NCBI GenBank assembly: GCA_019155185.1
Contig: CM032802.1
Span: forward strand, 6,176,501-6,240,500
Direction: 5' to 3'
Source of the DNA: Beaufortia kweichowensis
Lineage: Eukaryota > Chordata > Actinopteri > Cypriniformes > Gastromyzontidae
Length of the DNA: 64,000 bases
Position 1 is the first letter of the stretch; every line of letters begins with the position of its first letter. Both the position numbers and the translations under genes were made by a program. Shown in pieces: positions 1 through 10,948 of the stretch. The notes under the pieces are model-generated. The model had not been told where the DNA came from and did not search any database. It worked only from the letters and a program-made list of their open reading frames with translations.

Positions 1-351
1 TCTATTTTTATTTCTATTTCTTCCTTACTATTTTTTAATTTCTCTTATCATTTTTCTTTTCAAAGAACACATTATGGAAGCAAGATACTAATGAAAAAAT
101 TAAATTAATAGAGTTCAATGTTTACCTTTTGATTAGTCACTTATTCATTTAATTTAAAATGTTGATTATTTTATAAAATTCAGATTATTTATTGATTATT
201 TACAGTTTTTTAAAATGTTTTTAAAGGACACCACTTTAAGAAATGTAAGGAATGTTATAAATGAACGGAAAGAAATACAGGAAAAAATAAATCAAGTTGC
301 TAGGCTGAAGCTTAATAGATAAAAAATGAAAAATAACAACTGGAGCATTAC

Positions 352-2524
352 TTGTCTCTGGTTTCCATTCCAGATTATGTTTTTTTCTTCAATCACTAAT
401 TTGGGCTGCATGGTTTCATCAAACCTCCCCACAGTGGCATAATGCACCTCTCCATTGTCACTGAGCTGCCAGTTGATGAGATCATACATGGCCACAGGAT
501 CTCCATTATCATCAAACTTAGTTTCCTCACCAAACTCATTCGTGAAGTGAACATGTTTCAGATATTGCAGAAGCTGCATACATGTGTGTGAGTGAATAAA
601 TGAGACAAAAAAGGAAGAAAGAGATAAAAATGGTAACACAATAAGAAACAAAAGATTAAATAAAAAAATAAATAACTTTTACCTCCAATGGTTTTATGGT
701 GCTAGAGTTAGGACACGATCCCCATGTAAAAGATCTTTTGCTGCCTGGTTCACAGTGCAGCATTGAATCCAAAGCGTGAGCAATCGCGTACACTGCTTTA
801 TAAACATTATAGGAGATTCTGAGCTGGGATACATCAGAGTAAATGTTGCCTGTGTTGGCCAGTACTTCAGAGCCATTACAGGGTGGTCTAAGAGAGGAGC
901 TCTCGTTGCCTTTACCTAAAGAGCACTTGAACATTTCCTGCCAAAACTGCAGAACAAATGGGTCCTGAGGGTATTTGGAGGGATGCAGCCGTAGCAGGAA
1001 AGGCTGCAAGCCGGGGATATCAGCCTTGCGGATGGCATATCCCATGGAGCCCTGCAGGATGGAGTGAAACTCAGGGGTGGAGAGAACAGCCGCTGTGATC
1101 CAGGCCTCGCTGGCCAGCCATTGTATGCCAGTGAGGTTTTGACGAAGCGCTTCCCAGAAAAGAGCCCTTGCATCTTGCTCTAGAGCAAAGACCAGGACCA
1201 CACGGGCACCCGACTCACGAATTCTCTTTACAATTCTGGACATCTCGGCTTTTTCGTGGTTTTTGGGGATTATTTCATAAAAAGCAATACATGCACCCAG
1301 CTTGGTAACCTCGTCATTGAAGATCTGAGCGCCTCCGCGACCATAAGCATCATCACCGGCGAAAGTGCCCACCCAGCTCCAACCAAAGTGTTGCACTAGC
1401 TGTGCAAGAGCATCCACTTGAAAAAAGTCACTGGGCATAGTCCTCAGAAATGCAGGAAACTCCTGTTTATTACTGAGACATGCACAGCTGGAAAAATAGC
1501 TTACCTAGATGCCGAGAGAGAAACAGAAATGATTTAGAAATGTAAAAGTACCTCCTGCAACTGTATTTCAAATGCACAGCTCACCTGTGGAACATGAAAA
1601 ACACCCAGAAAGCGCGCAACCACTAGAGATAATGTGGATCCTCCGTCACCAATCACAACAGGCACTCTGCCTCGGCACTCTGGATTCCCCGAGTCTGTGT
1701 CGTGACCACTCATCAGGGCCAAAGCTGTGCGGAGGGCATGGAAATGTGTACTGCACGAGTCATAAATCTTATAACCCAGAGTTAAGTTGGCCAGGAGTCG
1801 GTTATCTCGGTTGATCTCCTCAATAGCAAAGATCATTGTCTGCATCCATCTAAAGGTTCGAAAATTAAACCTTTTTGGAACAAAACACAGTAAAATGCAT
1901 CATAAACATTGATCACCAAAATGACATTTTTGTGTATAATAGCTTAGGACTGTTAAAACAGATGTTAACTATCACTGGACATATTGAATATACAAAAAAG
2001 CACTATCCAAACTAGGAGATATTTTAAAAAATAAGATTAGCATTATTTTTATTATTATTTTTTATAGTATTTTATTAATTTGTCAAATATTTATTCTTAA
2101 GTCTTATACCTTTCAATCAATATATAGTTTGTCATTATGACTAGATTAGAATTCAACTATATGAAATGTGAATAGTGAAATAAGTGTTCCTCCTGTGTAA
2201 CAGTGAGGTAAGAAGGTTAAAATACTTAACAGTACACTTGTGAAATTGAACTTTCATTTAAAAAATTTGTGATACAAAATAAAAAACTCAATTTACTGAC
2301 CCGTAACATTGTGTGGGCTTTGGCTTTGCAGTAAAAGACAGTGGAGATTCCAGCACTGTGTCATGTAGAGAGAAGAGGGCACCGATCGTGATGTCTCCCT
2401 CACTAGCCAACACAGGCAGATCTGATGTGCTGCGGATAAGTCGACAGGTCTGAAAGAGCTGAGAAGAGATCAAAGTGCTGAGGAACAACACCGTCAAACA
2501 CACATACACACCCTGAAATGGCAT
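352..2524 (-). CDS. OlfC/CaSR-like class C receptor, exons 1-4 only (cut by window start)
   Basis: Minus-strand exons are 2524-2301 (ATG at 2524, signal peptide), 1870-1585, 1504-683 and 573-352. All have GT/AG junctions and compatible phases (2, 0, 0). They encode the extracellular Venus-flytrap domain, which binds amino-acid-type ligands in this family. The motifs FNFRTFRWMQTMIFAIEEIN, HFGWSWVGTFAGDDAYG, WLASEAW and RISYNVYKAVYAIAHAL resemble CaSR and OlfC more than they resemble the plus-strand array. Glu is kept at the CaSR Glu297 position. The cysteine-rich and 7TM exons must lie beyond position 1. No frame break is seen in the visible part. Strand, sequence and exon 3 length (822 against 756 nt) set it apart from the array, so it probably belongs to another OlfC subfamily. 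The exact subfamily is not resolved. Confidence 0.85.
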
Positions 2525-2555
2525 TGTTCCCCTGTACACTTCACCAGTTTAACCA

Positions 2556-2568
2556 AATTATATAGCAC
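2556..2568 (-). promoter_or_regulatory. possible TATA box of the minus-strand OlfC gene
   Basis: On the minus strand the sequence CTATATAATTT lies about 35-42 bp before the ATG at 2524. The spacing would leave only a very short leader. The TGAGGTCATTGG block of the plus-strand genes is not seen here. Tentative. Confidence 0.35.
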
Positions 2569-3284
2569 TTTGAAGCTTCGTTAAACACCACAGTGGCATT
2601 TTCTGCATGACATGACACAACTACTGCATACAAATGCTCCCTTCTAACATAGTGTTCGCACGAGTCACCCAAAGTCAGCTTTATATAGTACTCAAAAGCA
2701 ACCTCAAGAGTATCTACATACACATTCCCTGAGGAAATCACTTGATGGAAAGAAGTTTATGAGCACACCACAGAATCATATATTATCAATAAATCATTGC
2801 ATACAACGTTATTAGAATTATATTAATATATTTTTGTCATTATGCCTTAAATAACCATACTCATTAAAAAAAAACAGGAAAGAAACATGAATGAAATAAA
2901 TTTTTCACGAAATTGTCTGCAGGATTATGCAACTAGCAAGCAAATCAATTACTCAAAAGGAATTTTAAAAAGATTATGCAACTAACAAGCAAATAAATTT
3001 CTCAAAAAAAAAAATTACTCACTTTTCAAAGGGGAAAACTACCAATGCACATATTGAGCATACACATGAAATAAATATTTATTTTTTAAATAAAAATATT
3101 ATATTTTTTATCTGAATATTTTTTCTTTTAGGTATTTTTAAAATAACATTAACATTTCTTATTACACTTTTTAGTTTATGTTTATTGCCTTTAGACCTGT
3201 GGCTTAATGGCTCATTAGAGGATCTTTAACAGCATTTAGGTTTTTTCTTTCTTTCATAATTGCTGCGGGCTATGTGCATACATA

Positions 3285-3304
3285 AACACACACACACACA
3301 CACA
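3285..3304. repeat. (CA)n microsatellite
   Basis: About ten uninterrupted CA dinucleotides in the gene-free interval. Confidence 0.9.
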
Positions 3305-6229
3305 GAAAACAGAGGCATACAGGAGTATAGCTCCAGGCTATAGTTTTCATAGTCTTTATACTAATATCACCAGGAGACAGCCATAGCAGTACCATGATGA
3401 GCCCTCCCTGGATACTGTACACTTACTGTAGTGGGGATAAGATAAATGTATGGTGTAATAAAATCAACTTGGAGGTAAAGTTTACACAGCTAATGATAGG
3501 ATAAAAAGATATATATGTGTGTTTTTCTCAGAAGCAAAGTTGATTATACATAAACTTCTTTTAAAAGCATCAAATACTTTATTTTTAATATGAGCTTTAA
3601 ATTATGCATAAATCATTTAAATTTTAAGCCTTATTTTAAGATCACCGTTTGTTATAAACTGGTTAAGTTGGTATGTTCTTTCTTTGGGAAAACACATGAG
3701 ACTTGGAAATACTTCCTGTAGGAGGACATTTATTTTGACATCTGAGTTACCTGAAAACAGGAAGGCCTACTGGTTTTGATGGCAAGCCATGCTGTAGTGT
3801 GGCACATGCTATACTTCAAACAAATGTATTTTCTTCTGAAGGATTACATGACTTGGGGACATGTTTTCCAGAAGTCTCCAGTTTTGTTTTCCTCTTTGGA
3901 TACGATTGTGGATATATTTTCAGGAATATTCAAAACAAGACTGATTTTCATGAGACTCAATGTGTTTCCATGATTTCTATGGAAGAAAAGGTGGAAACTG
4001 AGGATAATGTGGACATGACACCATTGACAGGCGACATGTGGAGGAACGTTACACTGGTTAAATCTACTGGTTGAACATCACTGAAACCTTTGGACTAATG
4101 TGAGTACAGAAGTATAGAAAATATATATAATCCTGTGCTAGTGGTTTTTAAACATTTTCATTTTTTTTTTTTACAGACTTTTTGTTCCTTTAAGTGCTAG
4201 GGTACTTTATTTATTTAAAAAAGATTATATTTATTTATCGTTATTTCAGTCCAGCTTTATTTCTTTGTTTTGCTTTTCTTTTACATATTTGTTAGTATTT
4301 GGTAGAAACAGTGTGAGTTTTCAAACTTTATTGTGGTTTATTGAAATGGGTAAGCCAAATACAAGCTTTAAAGAAATCTAATTTTCTTTAAAGAAATGTC
4401 ACCAAAAGGGAAACTTAAAATTGATTGACCCTCATGCCATCTCCCATTACCTTCCTTCATTTTATATTTTAAATTTATTTGTGATGTAAGCGTGACCCTT
4501 GTGATGTTCAGTGACATAACAAAGCTAGAAAAAGGCAGGATATTATTTAATATAATTCAGATTGTGCTCAGCTAAAGAAAGTTTATTTAAAACTCATATT
4601 TATTTAGGAACGGCATTAGTTTTTAATAGAAAGTATAAACAGATGATATAAAGTACCTTAGCAGTAAAAGTTACAAACAACAAAATCACTCTTCACTTGG
4701 TAAATCATTATGAAAGCCCTAAACCTCAGCCAAAAAAATAAATCATGGTGAAGAAAAGAATTGTCCTTATATTCCTTCCTGGAGCCTATAAGTCCTAAAG
4801 ATTCTCTTTTCCTTTTCCTCTTCAAATTTTTTTCCGTTTGTAAATTTTGTTTTCTCCTTTAAAACAATATTTTTTTTCTCTTCAAAATGTTTTTTCTCTT
4901 CAAAAATATTAGCACCAGGTGTCACTATTAATATGAACGAAATCTTGTGCCTGCAAGTGACACCTTGTGGTCAAGTTTGGCACTACATGCTAAATAATCT
5001 CTTGTGTGGACTCTTGAAGAAAATAAATCGGAAAGGAAAAATAATTTTAATTTTTAGGACTTTTTAGGCGGTTCAGGGCTTCCGTAAATCATAATAAAAT
5101 TGTAGTGACAATATTTCAACCCAACTGCTTAACTGCATGTATCATTTGACAGAACTATTACAGTAACATTTCATTAATATACTGTATGCTTGTGGTGCTT
5201 TGCCTCTCCATTCTCTTCTGCAATATTTGAGCTTGATCCTCACTTAACTGATATAATTGAATCATTGAATTTGATGTTGATATCTGTTTTTTAGAATTAT
5301 TGTTGGCCTAAATGTTTCATCACATTGGAACCACACATGGACTGTAATACAGAAAGCCCCTTGTCGGTTCTAGGGCTTCAACTAACTATTGTTTTATAAC
5401 TGAGCAAATTAATTTAAATGTTATATGAAATAATAAAATATCAAATTGTTTATTTTGTACATTTGAATGAACAAAAACAACTTTAAGTTTTAAAGGCAGC
5501 AGAACAGTTTAATTAACAAAATTATGAACTATATAAACAAAACCTGGTTCATGCTATATTTTTTTGATCTCAACATACAGTACTGTGGTAATGTTTTTTC
5601 TTTTTTTCTTTTACAAGGGGTGTTTTAGGGTAGGATATCTTTCATTTTAATCTGATTATGCATGGCTATGGACTCTTTACTTGTTAAATTTACACAGAAC
5701 ATAAAAGCAGATTTTTCAAGCTGTATTAAACCATAAATTCTTTCTGATCACTTTTTTATTGGCTGTCCTTTGATTCTATGACATTTTGCTTACAAGTAAT
5801 TCTTTAATGAATAAAATCCAACATATGATGGGAGTAACAAAACATTAGCCATAAAGATGGTTTTCCTCCAATAGATTAGATATATATTGTTTTTCATTTA
5901 ATAAAAATAAATGTCATGTGAAGAATTTTTTAAAATAATCTGATCTGAGCAAAAAAATTGATTATGGGCAAATTTGGCTGCAATGGGAACTTGGTCTATA
6001 TGTTTGTATACTTTATATTAAAAATATATTTTGGTTCTACAAATACTTTTATCATATTTTTGCATAATGAACAAATACAGTGCACCTCTGTATTTGACCT
6101 TCCCATTAACCTGTTATTGTTACAATTATTTTTTGTGACAAGCTGCCAAACAAATAATTACCAAGGAGCCACTCTAATCCCTAAAGTAAAGAAATAGAGA
6201 GACCGAACAAATAAATTAATTCTTCAGGG

Positions 6230-6620
6230 TGGCTATGTATTGTTTGTGAAGTCAACATAAGGTGATTGTTTCAGATTTTAATCAGCCTTTGCCTGTAGCC
6301 ATGATTTAATTGATTGTGAGAAAGGGGTAAAGGAGTGATGTGGCTCTACCTGTCCAATTTACCATAGCCCCAAGGGTGGAGGGCAGATGTACAACAGCCT
6401 CTTAGACATGTGCTGACAAGTAATTGTTTCCATCTCAGGTGATTAAAATAAGGTGTCTGGAAAACAACAGCGCTGGTAGCATTACATCATAATTAATTAA
6501 CAGCATGACCTGGCATGCTAGACAAATGAGTTAAAACTAGGGGTGTTTTGAGAATTGCTCTTTTCAATCAAAACACAATTAATGACTATACAAGCTTCTG
6601 TACAAGCGGTTAAACCCAAA
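6230..6620. promoter_or_regulatory. candidate conserved noncoding element
   Basis: A block of higher complexity than its AT-rich surroundings, with no open frame and no sign of a terminal inverted repeat. It includes a TAATTAATTA homeodomain-type core near 6490-6500, short GC-richer stretches around 6360-6400 and a GGCATGC segment. The composition is that of a vertebrate enhancer. It lies between the oppositely oriented receptor groups, where a shared control element would fit. This is inference from composition only. Confidence 0.25.
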
Positions 6621-8200
6621 GGGAAATGCTTCCCAGACAAAGCCTTCTTTAACCTCTCTGAAGTTTATTTGTTTCCTTTGTTCTTTTGTTTCTATAGCAA
6701 ATAAGCAACTTTGAGGGTTAATTCAATATAGAGATATCTATTCAATGTTATTAAAAAATAAAATAAAAAAATAAAATTCAATCTATTTTGAACGTTTTGA
6801 AGTTTTCAACAGGAATTATTCAACATCCACATTTATTCTCATAAACACTTATATTGTTCTCTGTTTTACTTGAAGATGTCAGCTCTAAATCTATTTTCTA
6901 AAATGTTATTGTAGAATGCAAAGATTAGTGTGAATTTAAAGCATCAATTATTATCTTCAGTTTGAAGTCATTTGTATGAAGAGTTGAAGTCATGTCAAAG
7001 GACAAATTTTAAAAATAATAAACTCAAATTGAACGAGTAATAAAAACAAGTAATTGGACAAGAAAGATTACATATACTTTATATACTATATGTATATAGA
7101 TTTATCAAGTATAAAAACCACAAAATCCTTTGTTAATGTTAAAACAGTAGAGGGCACTGCAGACCAGAACAGCAGGCATGCATGCTGAATGGAAAAGTTA
7201 TTTTGTGGGTGGTCAACAGGGTTTGTGTTTAATGATTTTGGTAATTCTTAAAAATGTAATTTACAAATAAATGATTATTAAAGCCCAGTTAAATTTGTGA
7301 TTTGAATTGTGTACTTTGGAATTAGGTACTATCATGCACAGAGTGTCTGCTGGTCAGCAGGACAGTAATGCAGCTGCTTTAGAGCAGGATAGACAGTAAG
7401 AGAAAAAAAGCAAGACTTTGTGTACAAGTGGACCTTCAAAGATGTGATGGTTAGAAGCACAGTGCCTGAAAATATTATCATCTTAAATTTTACAAGGCCT
7501 ATTTAGTCATACTATAGTATTTTCAAGAAGACCTGGAGGCCTATAATATAATGTGTTAAATGCTGTAGCATACCCAAAAGCAGAACTAAAAACTTGGTAC
7601 TTTAAGGACTGGACTGGACTGGATAAGACCTCTGCCCCCTCCTTTAATATAATATAATGCATTTAAATGTCAATGTATATTAACTTGTAATATAAAAATG
7701 CTAAATGCTTTTATTTGGCTGACTGACCACAACACAATGACTGCATTGACTAATTGTTATCTTTATCATTTGTGCTATCTTTTGTAGTGAAAAAATATTG
7801 TTATTAAATATTATTAACTGATTAAATGCTTAATTATTTCTAGTTTTGCTTTGTTTTATGTTCATGTTAAACAAATGCCCTCCTTACGGAAAGTTTTTAA
7901 ATATTTAAGTAATAAAAATAGCTTTTTTAATTAAAAAGAGTGGAAAACATGTCCCCAGACCACCTGTTTCTGTCTTACTCTTTACCTTTTATATGTCTGT
8001 GTTCTTGCTCCCATCTTATTCAATTGAACATTTTAATAATAACAAATAGTGTATATCTACAGACAGAAAATAAATTAAACATTATATATTTAAAAAGGAT
8101 GTTAAGAACTGCATTAAACTGCAAGGGTTTAACATATTTATTTTTGATTGTTTTGTGTAAGAAAAACGTGGTTGCAAGTTCAGATAGTTTGAGGGCAGAA

Positions 8201-8472
8201 GGAAGGGGTCAAGCTGATGTGACAGTCAGACACACAAAGCTTGAGGACTTGAACTGTGACATGTTGTGACCTGAAAACAGGCTGATGCAAAGACTCCAGT
8301 GGCTTGTAATCGCCTGGGATTAAATTTAATAGTCTCTCTTCAAATGTGAAAAACAATTAGAAAACATTTTAATTAAAGCACAGCTGGTAGGTACACAGTA
8401 TTAATGTCATAAACATCTGAAGGGCTAAAATTGTTGTAAACAATTAGGCAAGGGAGAAACACATGATGCAAG
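8201..8472. repeat. recurrent upstream module, copy 1
   Basis: First of four related segments of about 270 bp. Shared landmarks in order: GAAGGGGTCAAGCT, CCTGAAAACAGGCTGATGCA, CTCCAGTGGC, TTAATTAAAGCACAGCTGG, CATCTGAAGGGCT, TTGT-AACAA and AACACATGATGCAA. It lies about 0.76 kb before the solitary 7TM fragment. It could be a distal regulatory element or the remnant of an older duplication unit. Confidence 0.6.
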
Positions 8473-9234
8473 ATGTTGAAACAATAGTTTGATTACTTGC
8501 AGTCATTTCTTTGTTTATTTTTGATGTAAAATGTCACAAATACAATTAAAACTGCATAATGCCTGAATAAAATGAAAATATATCAAGTTTTAATTTAAAA
8601 GAATTAGATGTTTAAGGTTTGTTTTATTAGCAAGAGCCCTTAAACATTTGGGGAAATATTTGAAACCGAGAAAAGCTTAGTAGCCTTTCTTTCTTTAATT
8701 ATATTTAAACATAATGCTTTTTTGACAAAGTTTTTTTAAGTAATGTATTCACTATTCAGTAATGTATTACAACTGTTGTGGGTCACATCAAATTATATTG
8801 CTAGACTTTAAAAAAAAAGAAAGTATCATTAAATGTACACTTAATCAGAGTGCATTGTGGGTAAAAGAGTAAACGATTGTAGAGAGTGAAGTTCGGGCAC
8901 CCCCAAAATGACTGACCCCAGTATAGTGCAATATACTGGAGATGGGGAGTTTTGGACACGGCTTCAGTGTCCATGCCTTTAAATGTATCATGTTTTTGTG
9001 TGTGCTTTGACTGACAATATGTGACAATATGATTTTTCTGTTTTCTACTGCATAACGAAAAGAATATTCAGTTTGAATTTAACATTGATATCTTTAATAT
9101 TGTCTGAGTAAGGTAATGTCAAAGATTGGAATCATAGTGAAATTAACAGGTGAAATCAAACTTTGATGCTTATCTAAAAATTAGATTTTTTTTAGCCTGG
9201 TTTTCACAGACAGGGTCACATATTGTCTCTCTTT
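8473..9234. other. intergenic, no gene seen
   Basis: AT-rich sequence between module copy 1 and the 7TM fragment. A stretch near 8845-8990 (GCATTGTGGGTAA and a cytosine-rich run) looks repeat-like, but no family could be named. No receptor exons 1-5 are detectable here, so the fragment downstream has no visible gene body. Confidence 0.5.
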
Positions 9235-9530
9235 CTTGTGTGGTCTGGGTTCTACTCTAGGTTTCTGGGCTGTTCTGGGTTATATTGGTCTACTGGCTCT
9301 CTTGTGCTTCATTTTGGCTTTTCTGGCTCGAAAGCTGCCTGATAACTTCAATGAAGCTAAATTCATCACATTCAGTATGCTCATATTCTGTGCTGTGTGG
9401 ATCACATTTATCCCATCTTATGTCAGTACTCCTGGAAAATTTACTGTAGCTGTGGAGATATTTGCTATTTTAGCATCAAGTTTTGGTTCACTGTTCTGTA
9501 TATTTACACCCAAATGTTACATCATCCTAC
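9235..9530 (+). pseudogene. solitary OlfC exon 6 fragment (TM5-TM7)
   Basis: Matches the last third of the array's 7TM exon: a degenerate end of extracellular loop 2, then TM5 (FWAVLGYIGLLALL), intracellular loop 3 (KLPDNFNEAKF), TM6, extracellular loop 3 (SYVSTPGKFT) and TM7 up to KCYII. After the codons for KCYIIL the similarity stops abruptly and unrelated codons follow to a stop at 9571. No exons 1-5, TM1-TM4 or promoter are present. The retained part is open and nearly identical to functional copies. The decayed join at 9235-9265 shows that the truncation is not recent, so the core may have been refreshed by gene conversion. It is not expected to make a receptor. Confidence 0.85.
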
Positions 9531-9932
9531 ATCTTGCCTTATCCAGCTGGCTACACAATATGAATAAATGACTATAAATTGAATGATAGTTCTCAATGTA
9601 GTTTTCCATAGATACTAACATAATATTTATTATATTACTGCACACCACGCTTAATGTATCTTCACTTGAACACATTTATCTCAGACATTACCTTTTCTCA
9701 GATGCAAACTTTGTATTAAATAATATTATTGTATTAAGTAATATTAAAGTTGCAGTAATATTTCTAAACTGATATTTATAGTAAATGCACTAAATTAGCT
9801 GTTCAGACATGTGACAGATTAGTGCAGTTCTGACTATTGATATTGCACTGGTGCTTTATCACTTCATAGCTGTTTTGAAGGCCAGAAATACAGCTCTTAA
9901 CTCTGTACTGCTTGTGTCATTGTATACTTTTT

Positions 9933-10206
9933 GGGAAGGGGTCAAGCTTAAGTGACAGACAGATACACACAGCCTGAAGGCTTTAACTCTGACATGTTGC
10001 AACCTGAAAAACAGGCTGATGCAAAAGCTCCACTGGCATGTATTCACACGGGAGCGAATTTGACAGGTGTATTGACAAACATGAAGAATATAACAAACCT
10101 TTCAATTAAAACACAGCCGGAAGCTACACCCTATTATTGTTATGATCATCTGAATGGCTAAATTTGTTATAAACAATTAAGGAAAGAAAAACACATGATG
10201 CAACAC
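9933..10206. repeat. recurrent upstream module, copy 2
   Basis: Shares all landmarks of copy 1, including CCTGAAAAACAGGCTGATGC, CAATTAAAACACAGCCGG and AACACATGATGCAACA. It ends about 740 bp before the OlfC-1 start codon. Similarity to copy 3 continues upstream to about 9847 (TTGCACTGGTG, GGCCAGAAATACAG), so the ancestral unit was longer than 270 bp. Confidence 0.65.
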
Positions 10207-10842
10207 ATTTTAATTATGTGCAATTATTTCTTTCATGTTTTTTTCCATGTGAAATGTCACAAACACAATTTGAAACATGTAAGCCCTCAATAAAGAGAAC
10301 ACATATAATTGATGTAATAAAAAACTAACCAAAAAAGTAATAGAGTAGAAAGAAAAGGTTGCATTTATTGCCAAGAGCAGGAATATACAGAAGAGACCGA
10401 AACGTGCAGAATATTCTTTTCAGTATATTTAATTACTAAATTGTCTATTTTCAGTCCTGGGGTTAATTTACTATAAAAAGTAATTTTGTATGACCACTTT
10501 ACCTTGTCATATACAGTGAAAACAGACCCTACTGTTGTCACATCCTCTCGTTCTAGCGTATTAACACAATCAAAAGGACTTGAAGTGTTAGTGTATTACA
10601 GTTATATTTGTTTTTGGCTGTACATTCAACTCAAGAAAAGTTGAAGAAGGTTGATATTTAGACCAGTAATGGTTTAGACCTTCACATCAGTGACCTATTG
10701 TAGACATAGGGGCAAAGGAGAGGTAATAAGTTGGGTAATAACAACAAAAAACAAACAGTATTACAGTTATTATTTTAGGCATTTAGAACAAACTTGTATG
10801 ACAATACTGAACACGTGCTTGGCCGAGGTCATCCTACTGTAT
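10207..10842. other. intergenic before OlfC-1, no gene seen
   Basis: AT-rich sequence between module copy 2 and the OlfC-1 core promoter. No coding exon and no recognisable transposon are visible. Confidence 0.5.
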
Positions 10843-10900
10843 GATGTCATTGGCTACGTTCTCAATTATTCATCCTTACAGTGATTTCTAAAGTATAAAT
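10843..10900 (+). promoter_or_regulatory. OlfC-1 core promoter
   Basis: GATGTCATTGGCTAC at 10843-10857 (inverted CCAAT), a TTCATCC stretch, and TATAAAT at 10894-10900, 55 bp before the ATG. The AGGTCA half of the block is changed to ATGTCA compared with most of the other genes. Confidence 0.7.
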
Positions 10901-10948
10901 AATGTACCAGATGAAAGGCATTTAGAAGCTGCATCTGAGGTCACTGGG

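Larger units (their letters stand above)
2569..8200. other. gene-free AT-rich interval
   Basis: There are 5.6 kb between the minus-strand receptor and the array. No exon of the receptor family and no convincing other gene is seen on either strand; the short open frames have no recognisable domain. It contains a short CA microsatellite near 3285-3304 and a non-repetitive, less AT-rich block at 6230-6620, listed separately. Confidence 0.6.

Noticed and set aside
3740..3770. ACCTGAAAACAGG at about 3749 as a fifth copy of the recurrent module
   Set aside because: Only this short block and TGACAT match; the other ordered landmarks are missing, so chance or a very decayed copy cannot be told apart.
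3776..4074. Open frames of 65 and 91 codons in the gene-free interval
   Set aside because: No recognisable domain, no splice context and no similarity to the receptors; the length is expected by chance.
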